A DNA stretch of 64,000 nucleotides, taken from Eunapius fragilis (Eukaryota > Porifera > Demospongiae > Spongillida > Spongillidae). The stretch spans positions 12,415,144 through 12,479,143 of the forward strand of contig OY811974.1 of NCBI GenBank assembly GCA_963681505.1. The letters run 5' to 3'. The notes beneath the pieces were generated by a model that did no database searches, was not told where the DNA came from, and saw only the letters and a program-made list of their open reading frames with translations. Position 1 is the first letter of the stretch, and each line of letters opens with the position of its first letter. The translations under genes were made by a program, and so were the position numbers. Shown here in pieces: positions 46,046 through 58,700 of the stretch.

Positions 46046-46499
46046 GATAAATAAATATAATGAACACATATATAAAAAGTAGATGTCTTTACACGCTATG
46101 ACGATAGAGCAGGTTGTTTCTTTGGTTCTGACACTAAAAAGAAAACTAATAACAGTATGAGACATGTCTGACCTTAAATCTTGGGTGCATGCAACCGTCA
46201 CGTTCGCGAGCCCGAGGAGACCATATTGAAACAATAACAACGTCAACCGTACAGGAAGTTTACCTCGAAAGCTTGGTAGGACGTGTCCTTTTAGTCTTAT
46301 GAACTTTGTAACTAAGATGGGGCGTATTTGAACATGAAAAGGAATTACATGTACCTCGATTCCTTACGCAGTGGTTCAAACAGGACCTATGCTGGTCAAT
46401 GGTACTTGATATATTCCAAACAAGTATAAACCACTTTTCGACAGGCAGTACTGTATGTTTTTGCATCAAATTTAGTGGAGACACATTTTTGGTCTATTG

Positions 46500-47416
46500 T
46501 CTGTAACCTATTCTGTTCAAGCTCAAGCAATTTTAGCCTTGAGATCTATGATCTCCTTCCTTAGCATAGCATTTTGTATCATCATTTTACATTATATAAA
46601 AGCTTGTCTGACTTATGACAAGACTTCATTGCAACTTTTGAATATTTCAACAGCTTGGACTCTTTTGCCTGACTACTGTGTTGCTGCTTTGAACATTTGT
46701 GCTTTAAGAGTTGTATGGCAGCATCTTTGCTGATCATTTCTTTCTTGAGTTTCTTATCCTTACACGAAGAGCCTTTTCTATTTTGGTTTTTCGACACAGT
46801 GCCTGCTTTAATCCACGATATCTCTGTTTTTCATCATTAAAGGACTTTAGTTCTCTCCTTCATTGACTTTTGGAATGAAGCATTTGCTGTATAGTATTCC
46901 TTCGAGTCTCACATTTCTCACAATCATGTCTGAGCTTCTTTGATGCAGTTTTGTGAGTTTAAGTATAACATGGAACTTCTTCTGATTCAGAATGTGGAAT
47001 AATTTTCAGGTCATTCTACTGCTGCAGGAAATATGAACTACCCTCTCAGAAGCCTGAGCGCGCAATGCATACCCAAATTAAAAACAATCATAATATTCCT
47101 AGCTTGTTCTATTCTCACAGATGATCCTTCATGTACCATACTCAGATGTCTTCTGTTTCTGAACCGACGGCGTCAATTAAAAATCCATCTATTTCTCTCG
47201 TACCATCGTGTCCTGTAAGTGTTTCTTCTTTTCCGTGTTTATACCAACGATCGTCCGAGGCCGGATACTCTTGCATCGGCACTGTGATGAAGAGCATTTT
47301 CCTAATATTTTCCGCTTGATAAAAATTGGTTGCGCCACTCCAATTACTAGTTGCAGCTGCGAGAAACTGGCTAAGGTCCTCATGACCTGTACACGGCTTT
47401 CTTCGCTAATATTCAA
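46500..47416 (-). pseudogene. Possible coiled-coil gene remnant (duplicate 55560-56479)
   Basis: Minus-strand open pieces in changing frames: MNISEESRVQVMRTLASFS (47416 down), KKLRHDCEKCETRRNTIQQM (about 46920), ELKSFNDEKQRYRG, then KNQNRKGSSCKDKKLKKEM and AAIQLLKHKC (46797-46582). Lys/Glu-rich, with a CEKCETRRNT motif I associate loosely with repeat-type genes in sponges and cnidarians. One-base differences between the duplicates change the first piece from 75 to 91 codons. It may be a multi-exon gene or decayed; I cannot name it. Confidence 0.3.
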
Positions 47417-48828
47417 TTACGCAAACCTACGACACAGCGATGGAGATCTTTCACTCAAGAAGAGTAGAACTATCAAATCTACTTATGGAGTAGGGATAAT
47501 TTTACAACCTAACCAAAATGCTGTATGCCTAATAGATTAGTCAGAGCCACGCCCCCATGGCGTCCCTCTGTTTGATTAGCCCCCCCCCCCTTTTGAAACA
47601 CCTAGGGACGCCATGCACTGCTAATTTCATCCGATTTAATGCCATGCAGGTAAAGATGTAGATAGGGAGATGGTCAAAACTGCAACCATGCATTCGTATG
47701 TGTGTCCAGAGTTTCAAAATACAACTATGGGTCTTTAACATAATGATATTATATTATTGATAGTATATTTTACCTATGCAGCCCAGGCAGATGGGCTTTG
47801 CTTTGCTTTTCCGTTCATGCTAGATATTCGCTAGACACCGCTATAACCGCTAGAAGATTTGGATTCTTTGAGGTATAGAAAGGCCTTCTAGTGTTATTGT
47901 ATTTCTTGGGGGGGGGGGGGGGGGGGGGGACTCCATTTTGGCAGAGATCATATTACAAGGTAGCTCACAAAATGACTGTACAGATATATAACAGTCTCAG
48001 AAAGGAACTTGCAAAACATCAGCACCCATTTTTGTGAACTGCATTATTGGTATGTGAATTGAAACTTGCATCATAGCATACGGCTAACCCCTAACCCTAA
48101 GATCTGAAGAGCTATGTGGTTCCGGTATAAAATTAAAGTTCAGTTGGAAAGCAAATTCCAACAGAAATATGAAGCTAGTGAACTTTGAATCTCTCCTGGA
48201 CGCTACGTAAATAATCAATGAACGCGCTGCATGCGCCTCTCGCGATGCCCAAATAGAGGTATAAAAGCCGATCGATGAATTTTCACATATACTCAAGGCG
48301 GCTTAGTGGGTGTTAAGTACCTTGTTCGCAGAACAGGGAAAACACAAAACAACCAATACATATGCATATACCCTGGCCCTTCTAATTCTTTAGGATAGGT
48401 TCTCTGACCCATGGCCAGTATAGGACTGAGTTTAATTAACGTAGCATATGTCCACGTTGTCAGGCTGTTTAAGAACTCTTCTTGCTTCCCTTCAGCAGTG
48501 GCAAACCATCTATGATTAGGTTGGGGCATTGTTAGATATTATTCAATTACTCCACTCATGCAAAGGTGTCACTTCTGTTTATACACGTAAGTGCCATACT
48601 GTATGCCCACCTATCTAGTCGTGTGTAAGGGTGTATCATTACAATTGCCCGTCATTGGGCAGCAATTGGTGGCTAACCGTATTGCCTACGTACTCTGTAG
48701 GAGGGGAAGCATAAAAGTTATACGTGGAAGGTTTCTTAGTTTACCCATAACTTTATAGTACATCAACAACAATCATACCCACTGCTTCACCACATCCAAA
48801 TATTACATAATGATTTACCTCCATAGCG

Positions 48829-50054
48829 TTGGTGGTTTATGATTGTGAATTTGTTGATGTCCCTCGTGATGATGACTACTGTATCATATGTCTTCTCCCT
48901 GCTCGAGACCCTCAACAAACCAAGTGTGAGTGTGCCAAGCTGTGCTGCAAGTCATGTTATGACCAGCTGAAAAGCACCTCAGGGAAATGCCCAACCCCTG
49001 GATGCATTTTCCGATAGAAAAAGTGCTAGAAGGGTTAAAGGAATGAGAGTGATGTGTACCTCTGCAAAATGTGACTGGATAAATGAGCTAGGATCCTTGA
49101 AAAACATCTTGAAACATGTGGGTTTGGAATGTTATCCTGGTCTAATTGTTGTATAGAAAAAATAATACGAAGTGAGCATACCTCACATTGCACTGAAATG
49201 TGTCCTCTTCGAAGGTACACATGTAAGCATTGCAAATCAGAAGGGACATATAAGGCGATGACTGGTAGCCATCTGGATGAGTGTCCTGATCCATGGTACC
49301 ATGTCATAACATTCAATGTGGAAATCGCGTTAAGAGAATGCAAATGGTTTCACATCACTTGGAGTGCCCATATGAGGCAATTAGTTGTCCATGTAAGGAA
49401 GTAGGATGTACCTACACATCACCAAGACATACAACGAAAGATCACATAGCCACCTCCTGTGGCCACCATCTTGATCTAGCAATGGTACGGCTGAAGAACC
49501 TGGATCAAAAATCCACCTCCTGTGAACATGATCTCATACAGGCAATGGTAAAACTGGAACATTACTATGCTCAACAGAAATGCACTCCACATGTTATTAG
49601 AATGTCCGGTTTTAATCAGATGAAAATAATGGTACAGTCCAGGATTTTACACCCATCCCAGTGGCTATAGGGTGAGCCTTCGGGTAGATGCCAATGGATA
49701 TGATGATGGTGAAGGTACGCACGTATCTGTATTCCTATGCCTGATGAAGGTAGAGAATGATGATACCCTCACATAGCCAATCAGATACAAGTGTACAATC
49801 ACCCTTCTCAACCAGCTAAAGGATGAAGACCATTACCCAATGACAGTAACAACTAAAGATGAAGCTTCAGGTTACAATAGCAGAGTGCTCAGTGGTGAGA
49901 GGGCTTAGGGAGAGGTTATTATCAGTGGATCACTCATGATCAGCAGGGCCTCCAGGAAAAAAAAATAGTGTCAGTATTTGAAGGATGGCTTCAGAGTACA
50001 AGTGGAAGTCCTTCCAGTCTGCCAGTCATGGCTGATGGTAACCGTGCCATCTGA
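48829..50054 (+). pseudogene. TRAF-like gene (RING, TRAF zinc fingers, MATH), frame broken; copy 1
   Basis: Same locus as 57892-59119. RING-like module (CIICLLPARDPQQTKCECAK, CKSCYDQL, CPTPGC), TRAF-type zinc fingers (VMCTSAKCDW, CKHCKSEGTY, HLDECPD, VPCHNIQCGNRV, HHLECPYEAISCPC, VGCTYTS) and a C-terminal MATH/TRAF-C region lie in different frames. Besides the breaks shared with copy 2, this copy has one C fewer in the run at about 49095 and one G fewer at about 49904, shortening the open frames further. Homologues act as E3 ligases or adaptors in innate immune signalling. See copy 2 for detail. Confidence 0.8.
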
Positions 50055-51300
50055 AGATGCATTAGCTTTGTGATTAGATGCAGCAAATTAACTTTCAATT
50101 AACATATAATAGAGCTAGTGGCGTTTGTTACAAATGGTAAAATGAAATTGGTTTCTGCAGCCATGGCACTGCATTCACGTTTTAGTAGCAAGTACCTGCA
50201 CAACATTAATGTGCTAGTCATACTGGTCAGAGGTCCTCTGCAAGGTGGGTATGGGGGGAGCACTTAGGATACTGAAGTGGTATTCAGGTAAAGGCTAGAT
50301 ACTACTGTGCAACAATGTATGTATAAATTATTTCATTCATGAAACTAGTACATTAGGCAAGCGTTGCACCCTAGTAGCCTACACTCAATCTGGAGTCCAA
50401 TGGAATAAACAAACGAATTTTTTATTGTACGCTGAGAAAACTAATAATTAAATACCACAATGCTAGTACTACTCACAGTCTGCCTCAGCAATAGCTATGT
50501 CAATGGCACTAAAATGGAAGCTCACCCCTGTGATGACATTATTCAGAATGGTATCCAAGCAATAGTCTGGCCATAACTCTTGGGACAGGAGAGAGTCAAG
50601 TCTCTTGCATGAGAAAATATCTGGGTTTAAGAGCAATGCTCAATTCTGTGTATTGAAATGCTGGTCATGCAAACACGTCACATATCTTGATATTCAAACG
50701 ATATGGCATGCAGAAGCCTTTAGATAGGAAGCTGTGTGAATATTATTCTACATAATATTATGACAGTGTCTAGCATAATCAGTACTTCAGGTTTTCGTAT
50801 TTTTGGATTATCTGTGGTCTGTGCCTATCAAATGATCTGGATTTTGAAGTGAAATGATCATTTCCCATCAAGAATTAGACTGAAGTGGAATTCGTGATAC
50901 TTGGCCATAATTTTTTTGGCTGTGATTAAATATTTACTTGATTGTTCAACATTAACAGGATGCAATGTAGCAACACAGTCTTATTGGCCAAACATTTTTC
51001 AACACGGGAAATAAGGTAGTGTCACGTGACAGACACGCCTCGTGGTTTTCGTTTTCAGTGTTCCCAGTCCATAAAACGGTTTATAGCATATATCTCATCT
51101 GGAAGACAGCAGGTCAACCGGCACTATTAATAAAAGGGTGTTACCGCAACACTCTTAGGGTGTTCGTACGCCTGCTTAGGATTAACACCCATGGGATCCA
51201 GTGTAGTGGTAACTGCTCTGGAGTGTTAAAGCCAACACTCTGAAGTGTAGCCAGTACACTCTATTGAAGGTATCAATATCTCGCATATGCTCCGTAAATT

Positions 51301-51500
51301 NNNNNNNNNNNNNNNNNNNNNNNNNNNNNNNNNNNNNNNNNNNNNNNNNNNNNNNNNNNNNNNNNNNNNNNNNNNNNNNNNNNNNNNNNNNNNNNNNNNN
51401 NNNNNNNNNNNNNNNNNNNNNNNNNNNNNNNNNNNNNNNNNNNNNNNNNNNNNNNNNNNNNNNNNNNNNNNNNNNNNNNNNNNNNNNNNNNNNNNNNNNN
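51301..51500. other. Assembly gap, 200 N
   Basis: Exactly 200 undetermined bases: a conventional gap length rather than a measured one. Identical sequence ends at its left edge and starts at its right edge. Confidence 0.99.
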
Positions 51501-52705
51501 CACACACACACACACACTCACACACACACCAATAGCTCTACATATCACACACTAGAGCAGTGAGCATAACAGTGAACACTACCACCAGCACACAGTCCCA
51601 CACACTGGGTTTCTTAAAACATTAGAGGGGGAATTTATTTGTTGCTAAGGCAACTCTGAGGTTGTATCACTTATTGCCAAGGAAGGGCAACAATATGGCA
51701 AATGCCCCCACATGCACTCCATACACCAACTCATATGTACACCAAAGGCATGCACTATATGTAACAACATTTATCACATATTCAGTTCCCTTCATACATG
51801 TACCCATAATTCTGCCCTTACATGCATGTGGTGTGTTCTTAGCCTACCCCTATCAGAGGTCATCAACAGCTAAGAACACGAACAGTTATTTTTCCTACTC
51901 TACATGAAATGCTCCCTAGATGGTTGTATGATCAATGTGATACAGCCAGCATGACAAAAAGCTTCAGCAACAACTCAAATAGAAGGGGACCCTTGCATGC
52001 TTTGTGTGGTCATCATGTAGCTACAAGGCTCTAATACAATTAGAAAAGGGGCAGATTACGAAGCGCTACCGTACACGGCAAAACAGCGAATAAACAGTGA
52101 ATTTCATAGCGGGTTTTGCTAAGTACACCAAACAGTTTCTTTTGTACCAGGTGAATATAATTATTTTTCCGCTGCTGCGAATGTGATAATTACCACTGGA
52201 GCAAGCGGCTACTGTACAGATGCCTGTACATGTAATAATATAACATCCAGCCATTTTTGCTGCTGAGTATCTACATGTGTGAGGTGTACTGGTATGTCAT
52301 CATAATGTGTAGGTGATGGTCTGTGTACATGTTTATGGGTGTGTAGGTTATGGTGGCCTGATAGGTTGCACTCATGTCTGATGTGCTTCAAGTGTTTATA
52401 GTGTTGTGCTCAAGACATTATGGTACCTCTGTTTTTGCTTAAAGCAATGACACAATTAACGTTTTGACCATAAGCAAGAAGAGTGTATACACTATGAGGA
52501 TGATGAATACTGGTCAGAGGGAATTAAAACTATGCGAAGAATATGAAAAGCAACACTGTCAAGATGTCATCCATGCACTAGTACTAGATATGTGTTGGCA
52601 CATTACTAGTACTGTACAACGACGATGGGAAAACACAATGCTGGTTAGACTAAAAAATAAATGTGGTACGCGTGTCTAATATGTCCATCCGGGGGGAGTA
52701 TGAAC

Positions 52706-52749
<44 letters not shown>

Positions 52750-55700
52750 ACCCCCCCCCCCTCCCTCCAAAGCGAGGTTTAATACCGTCACCATTGAGTA
52801 AGTATATACAGTACGGGGGCGAATACAGAGCCTGAAGCTTACAGTTCCCCCCCCCCCCCCCCCCCCCCCCACCTCTTTGCGTATCGCAGGTCTGACCTGC
52901 CGGTAAACCCCCCTTTGCGAAAATCGTGTATCCGTCCCCCCTGCTGTATGATGCATTATGTTATTGCAAGGTCACCTATTAACCAAATTCGACCCCCTCT
53001 TCCTGAAGGCCGCTTACCCCATTGAAGCTTTGTTAGAAATACCCATTCGTCTATTGAAAGAAGTGTTTCGTGGCAAACTCCTTTGTGTAATCACTACCTA
53101 GCTCCGTCTTTGTAATAACATAATCCCAATTAGTGCAACCTAGCCACTCCTACATGTGGTCATGCATGCCAGTACATTACTTTGGTCATTTAACTACAGC
53201 ATCAAAAAGCAGCTAGGTCTGGGCACGGCTGACTGACGATAAGTGGCACGTGATGATCGTGACCATTCAACGGAAGTGCGATTTGAAGACCCTAAGCTCT
53301 AAAAAAAATGATGATAAATAAGTACACTGACTGCTCTCATATAATCCGTTAGCACCTAAGGAAAATATCATTTGGTTGGGAAACTATTGATGACTGAATA
53401 ACGAAATGAGATAAAATGAATGGACATTGGGAACCTTGCATAATTAATGTGGAAGTGCGGATATAAGTACCTAAGATGCCAAAAAATGTCAAATAGTCCC
53501 CACATTGCAAATCCGAGAGCAACTATCAATACATTTTCTATGGACATTGAAATACGCAATGACCAAATACCACGTAATCCTTTTTGACCACCAATTTCTC
53601 GATATGACTGCACATGTAGGACCCAAATGAGAGTGGACACCTGAGGAGCGTGTTCCTTCCGTGACAGGAAGGTGGAAGCGAGTTTGGGAGTTTGGGTAGT
53701 CTCGTATTTAGACCCTCGTACGTCACAGCTGGTTCTGTGGGTGTTCCCTGCGTGGTGTTTAGGTTTGTCCTTGGTGTGTAGGTGTGCAGGTGTGTGCCTG
53801 TGTCCCTAGTGTGTAAGGTAGGTGTGTTGGTGTGTCCTTGGTGTGTGCGTGTGTCCCTTGTGTGAAAGTGTGTTCTTGGTGTGTAGGTGTGTGTGTCCCC
53901 GGTTCTGTGGCTATTTCCCTGGTGTGTGGGTATAACTAGGTGTGTCCCTATAGTGAAAACATCTGCACACCAGGGACACACCTACAAAACACCAGGGACA
54001 CATCTACATACCTGCACTGCAGTCCTCAACTGACTGATCATGAGTCAAGAAAAGTCATTGTCAGGTCAAACAATATGACTATCCACAATGACAGTCATGC
54101 AGTCATGACTTTTTGTTTTTAAAATGATCGTAGAATCATTATCATATGTGGTGCTAACAATATCATTAGCTCCTTGAATGCCAATTGGCTTTAAAAATAA
54201 TAAAATGGGCTATAAATTGATAGGCATCAGCTATGCATGCATGCGTATGTACAAATCCACGAGACCGTATACTTGTTGTTAAAATGCATTCTTTTGCAGT
54301 GCATTGTGCGCGCGGCTAGCATGCGGCGTTTGCACGCAAGCTACACACAAATGCAAATGCTTTTAGCTATGAGTGTTGGGGGGGGGGGGGAGTGCATGAA
54401 GCCATCCATTCATTAGCACTTATAACTGACGTTAAACCATCCTGCTACGTAGGGCCTTATATGGTGAAAAATTCAAGTCACTCTATAGTATCATATGCTA
54501 TAGCAAAGTAACAGTCCAAGCATGATGTCTTCTGGTACCTAATGTTTCAACTTCTGGAGGACATAATGGCGGATTCCGGCGAGTGTCTGTGTAGGACAGT
54601 TCCTGAGCATACACAGGCATCTTACACTTCCCGAAAGGCCCATGCACCTAGAGTACCTAAATAACGTAACAAAAGAGCACAACATGGTTTGCGTGCGAGT
54701 CTTACCTTGGTCGTTCAAGATTGTACGCGTCACCAAACATCACAGGGACAGTCCACAAATCTGTTAACATCAAATCCTGAGTATTCCAACGTGCCTTGAA
54801 TTCGTCCAAGTCATTTTGATTCAATTGTGAGAAACAATCCTTACATGACTCTACACTGTTAAATAAAGGTGTTACCGCAACACACTTAGGGGTGTTCGTA
54901 CGCCTGTTTAGGAATAACACCCCCTGGGGTGTAGTAGTAACCGCTCAGGAGTGTTACAGCCAACACCCCGAAGTGTGCCAGTGCACACTATTGGGTGTTG
55001 ACAAACGTATCAAATCTCGCATATTTATCGTTATTTATGATCCTAACATAAATTAATTGTAATAAACTATACAACAACAGGTTCAATTGATTTTAATAAA
55101 ATGTTGATAAATAAATATAATGAACACATATATAAAAAGTAGATGTCTTTACACGCTATGACGATAGAGCAGGTTGTTTCTTTGGTTCTGACACTAAAAA
55201 GAAAACTAATAACAGTATGAGACATGTCTGACCTTAAATCTTGGGTGCATGCAACCGTCACGTTCGCGAGCCCGAGGAGACCATATTGAAACAATAACAA
55301 CGTCAACCGTACAGGAAGTTTACCTCGAAAGCTTGGTAGGACGTGTCCTTTTAGTCTTATGAACTTTGTAAACTAAGATGGGGCGTATTTGAACATGAAA
55401 AGGAATTACATGTACCTCGATTCCTTACGCAGTGGTTCAAACAGGACCTATGCTGGTCAATGGTACTTGATATATTCCAAACAAGTATAAACCACTTTTC
55501 GACAGGCAGTACTGTATGTTTTTGCATCAAATTTAGTGGAGACACATTTTTGGTCTATTGTCTGTAACCTATTCTGTTCAAGCTCAAGCAATTTTAGCCT
55601 TGAGATCTATGATCTCCTTCCTTAGCATAGCATTTTGTATCATCATTTTACATTATATAAAAGCTTGTCTGACTTATGACAAGACTTCATTGCAACTTTT

Positions 55701-58700
55701 GAATATTTCAACAGCTTGGACTCTTTTGCCTGACTACTGTGTTGCTGCTTTGAACATTTGTGCTTTAAGAGTTGTATGGCAGCATCTTTGCTGATCATTT
55801 CTTTCTTGAGTTTCTTATCCTTACACGAAGAGCCTTTTCTATTTTGGTTTTTCGACACAGTGCCTGCTTTAATCCACGATATCTCTGTTTTTCATCATTA
55901 AAGGACTTTAGTTCTCTCCTTCATTGACTTTTGGAATGAAGCATTTGCTGTATAGTATTCCTTCGAGTCTCACATTTCTCACAATCATGTCTGAGCTTCT
56001 TTGATGCAGTTTTGTGAGTTTAAGTATAACATGGAACTTCTTCTGATTCAGAATGTGGAATAATTTTCAGGTCATTCTACTGCTGCAGGAAATATGAACT
56101 ACCCTCTCAGAAGCCTGAGCGCGCAATGCATACCCAAATTAAAAACAATCATAATATTCCCTAGCTTGTTCTATTCTCACAGATGATCCTTCATGTACCA
56201 TACTCAGATGTCTTCTGTTTCTGAACCGACGGCGTCAATTAAAAATCCATCTATTTCTCTCGTACCATCGTGTCCTGTAAGTGTTTCTTCTTTTCCGTGT
56301 TTATACCAACGATCGTCCGAGGCCGGATACTCTTGCATCGGCACTGTGATGAAGAGCATTTTCCTAATATTTTCCGCTTGATAAAAATTGGTTGCGCCCA
56401 CTCCAATTACTAGTTGCAGCTGCGAGAAACTGGCTAAGGTCCTCATGACCTGTACACGGCTTTCTTCGCTAATATTCATTACGCAAACCTACGACACAGC
56501 GATGGAGATCTTTCACTCAAGAAGAGTAGAACTATCAAATCTACTTATGGAGTAGGGATAATTTTACAACCTAACCAAAATGCTGTATGCCTAATAGATT
56601 AGTCAGAGCCACGCCCCCATGGCGTCCCTCTGTTTGATTAGCCCCCCCCCCCTTTTGAAACACCTAGGGACGCCATGCACTGCTAATTTCATCCGATTTA
56701 ATGCCATGCAGGTAAAGATGTAGATAGGGAGATGGTCAAAACTGCAACCATGCATTCGTATGTGTGTCCAGAGTTTCAAAATACAACTATGGGTCTTTAA
56801 CATAATGATATTATATTATTGATAGTATATTTTACCTATGCAGCCCAGGCAGATGGGCTTTGCTTTGCTTTTCCGTTCATGCTAGATATTCGCTAGACAC
56901 CGCTATAACCGCTAGAAGATTTGGATTCTTTGAGGTATAGAAAGGCCTTCTAGTGTTATTGTATTTCTTGGGGGGGGGGGGGGGGGGGGGGGACTCCATT
57001 TTGGCAGAGATCATATTACAAGGTAGCTCACAAAATGACTGTACAGATATATAACAGTCTCAGAAAGGAACTTGCAAAACATCAGCACCCATTTTTGTGA
57101 ACTGCATTATTGGTATGTGAATTGAAACTTGCATCATAGCATACGGCTAACCCCTAACCCTAAGATCTGAAGAGCTATGTGGTTCCGGTATAAAATTAAA
57201 GTTCAGTTGGAAAGCAAATTCCAACAGAAATATGAAGCTAGTGAACTTTGAATCTCTCCTGGACGCTACGTAAATAATCAATGAACGCGCTGCATGCGCC
57301 TCTCGCGATGCCCAAATAGAGGTATAAAAGCCGATCGATGAATTTTCACATATACTCAAGGCGGCTTAGTGGGTGTTAAGTACCTTGTTCGCAGAACAGG
57401 GAAAACACAAAACAACCAATACATATGCATATACCCTGGCCCTTCTAATTCTTTAGGATAGGTTCTCTGACCCATGGCCAGTATAGGACTGAGTTTAATT
57501 AACGTAGCATATGTCCACGTTGTCAGGCTGTTTAAGAACTCTTCTTGCTTCCCTTCAGCAGTGGCAAACCATCTATGATTAGGTTGGGGCATTGTTAGAT
57601 ATTATTCAATTACTCCACTCATGCAAAGGTGTCACTTCTGTTTATACACGTAAGTGCCATACTGTATGCCCACCTATCTAGTCGTGTGTAAGGGTGTATC
57701 ATTACAATTGCCCGTCATTGGGCAGCAATTGGTGGCTAACCGTATTGCCTACGTACTCTGTAGGAGGGGAAGCATAAAAGTTATACGTGGAAGGTTTCTT
57801 AGTTTACCCATAACTTTATAGTACATCAACAACAATCATACCCACTGCTTCACCACATCCAAATATTACATAATGATTTACCTCCATAGCGTTGGTGGTT
57901 TATGATTGTGAATTTGTTGATGTCCCTCGTGATGATGACTACTGTATCATATGTCTTCTCCCTGCTCGAGACCCTCAACAAACCAAGTGTGAGTGTGCCA
58001 AGCTGTGCTGCAAGTCATGTTATGACCAGCTGAAAAGCACCTCAGGGAAATGCCCAACCCCTGGATGCATTTTCCGATAGAAAAAGTGCTAGAAGGGTTA
58101 AAGGAATGAGAGTGATGTGTACCTCTGCAAAATGTGACTGGATAAATGAGCTAGGATCCCTTGAAAAACATCTTGAAACATGTGGGTTTGGAATGTTATC
58201 CTGGTCTAATTGTTGTATAGAAAAAATAATACGAAGTGAGCATACCTCACATTGCACTGAAATGTGTCCTCTTCGAAGGTACACATGTAAGCATTGCAAA
58301 TCAGAAGGGACATATAAGGCGATGACTGGTAGCCATCTGGATGAGTGTCCTGATCCATGGTACCATGTCATAACATTCAATGTGGAAATCGCGTTAAGAG
58401 AATGCAAATGGTTTCACATCACTTGGAGTGCCCATATGAGGCAATTAGTTGTCCATGTAAGGAAGTAGGATGTACCTACACATCACCAAGACATACAACG
58501 AAAGATCACATAGCCACCTCCTGTGGCCACCATCTTGATCTAGCAATGGTACGGCTGAAGAACCTGGATCAAAAATCCACCTCCTGTGAACATGATCTCA
58601 TACAGGCAATGGTAAAACTGGAACATTACTATGCTCAACAGAAATGCACTCCACATGTTATTAGAATGTCCGGTTTTAATCAGATGAAAATAATGGTACA

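Larger units (their letters stand above)
42424..51300. repeat. 8.9-kb duplicated segment, copy 1 (ends at the gap)
   Basis: Matches 51501-60365 almost base for base at an offset of about 9.06 kb. It ends exactly at the run of N; the partner begins exactly after it. Differences are mainly one-base indels in homopolymers and in the C tracts at 43623-43693. Most likely one genomic locus represented twice. Confidence 0.95.
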
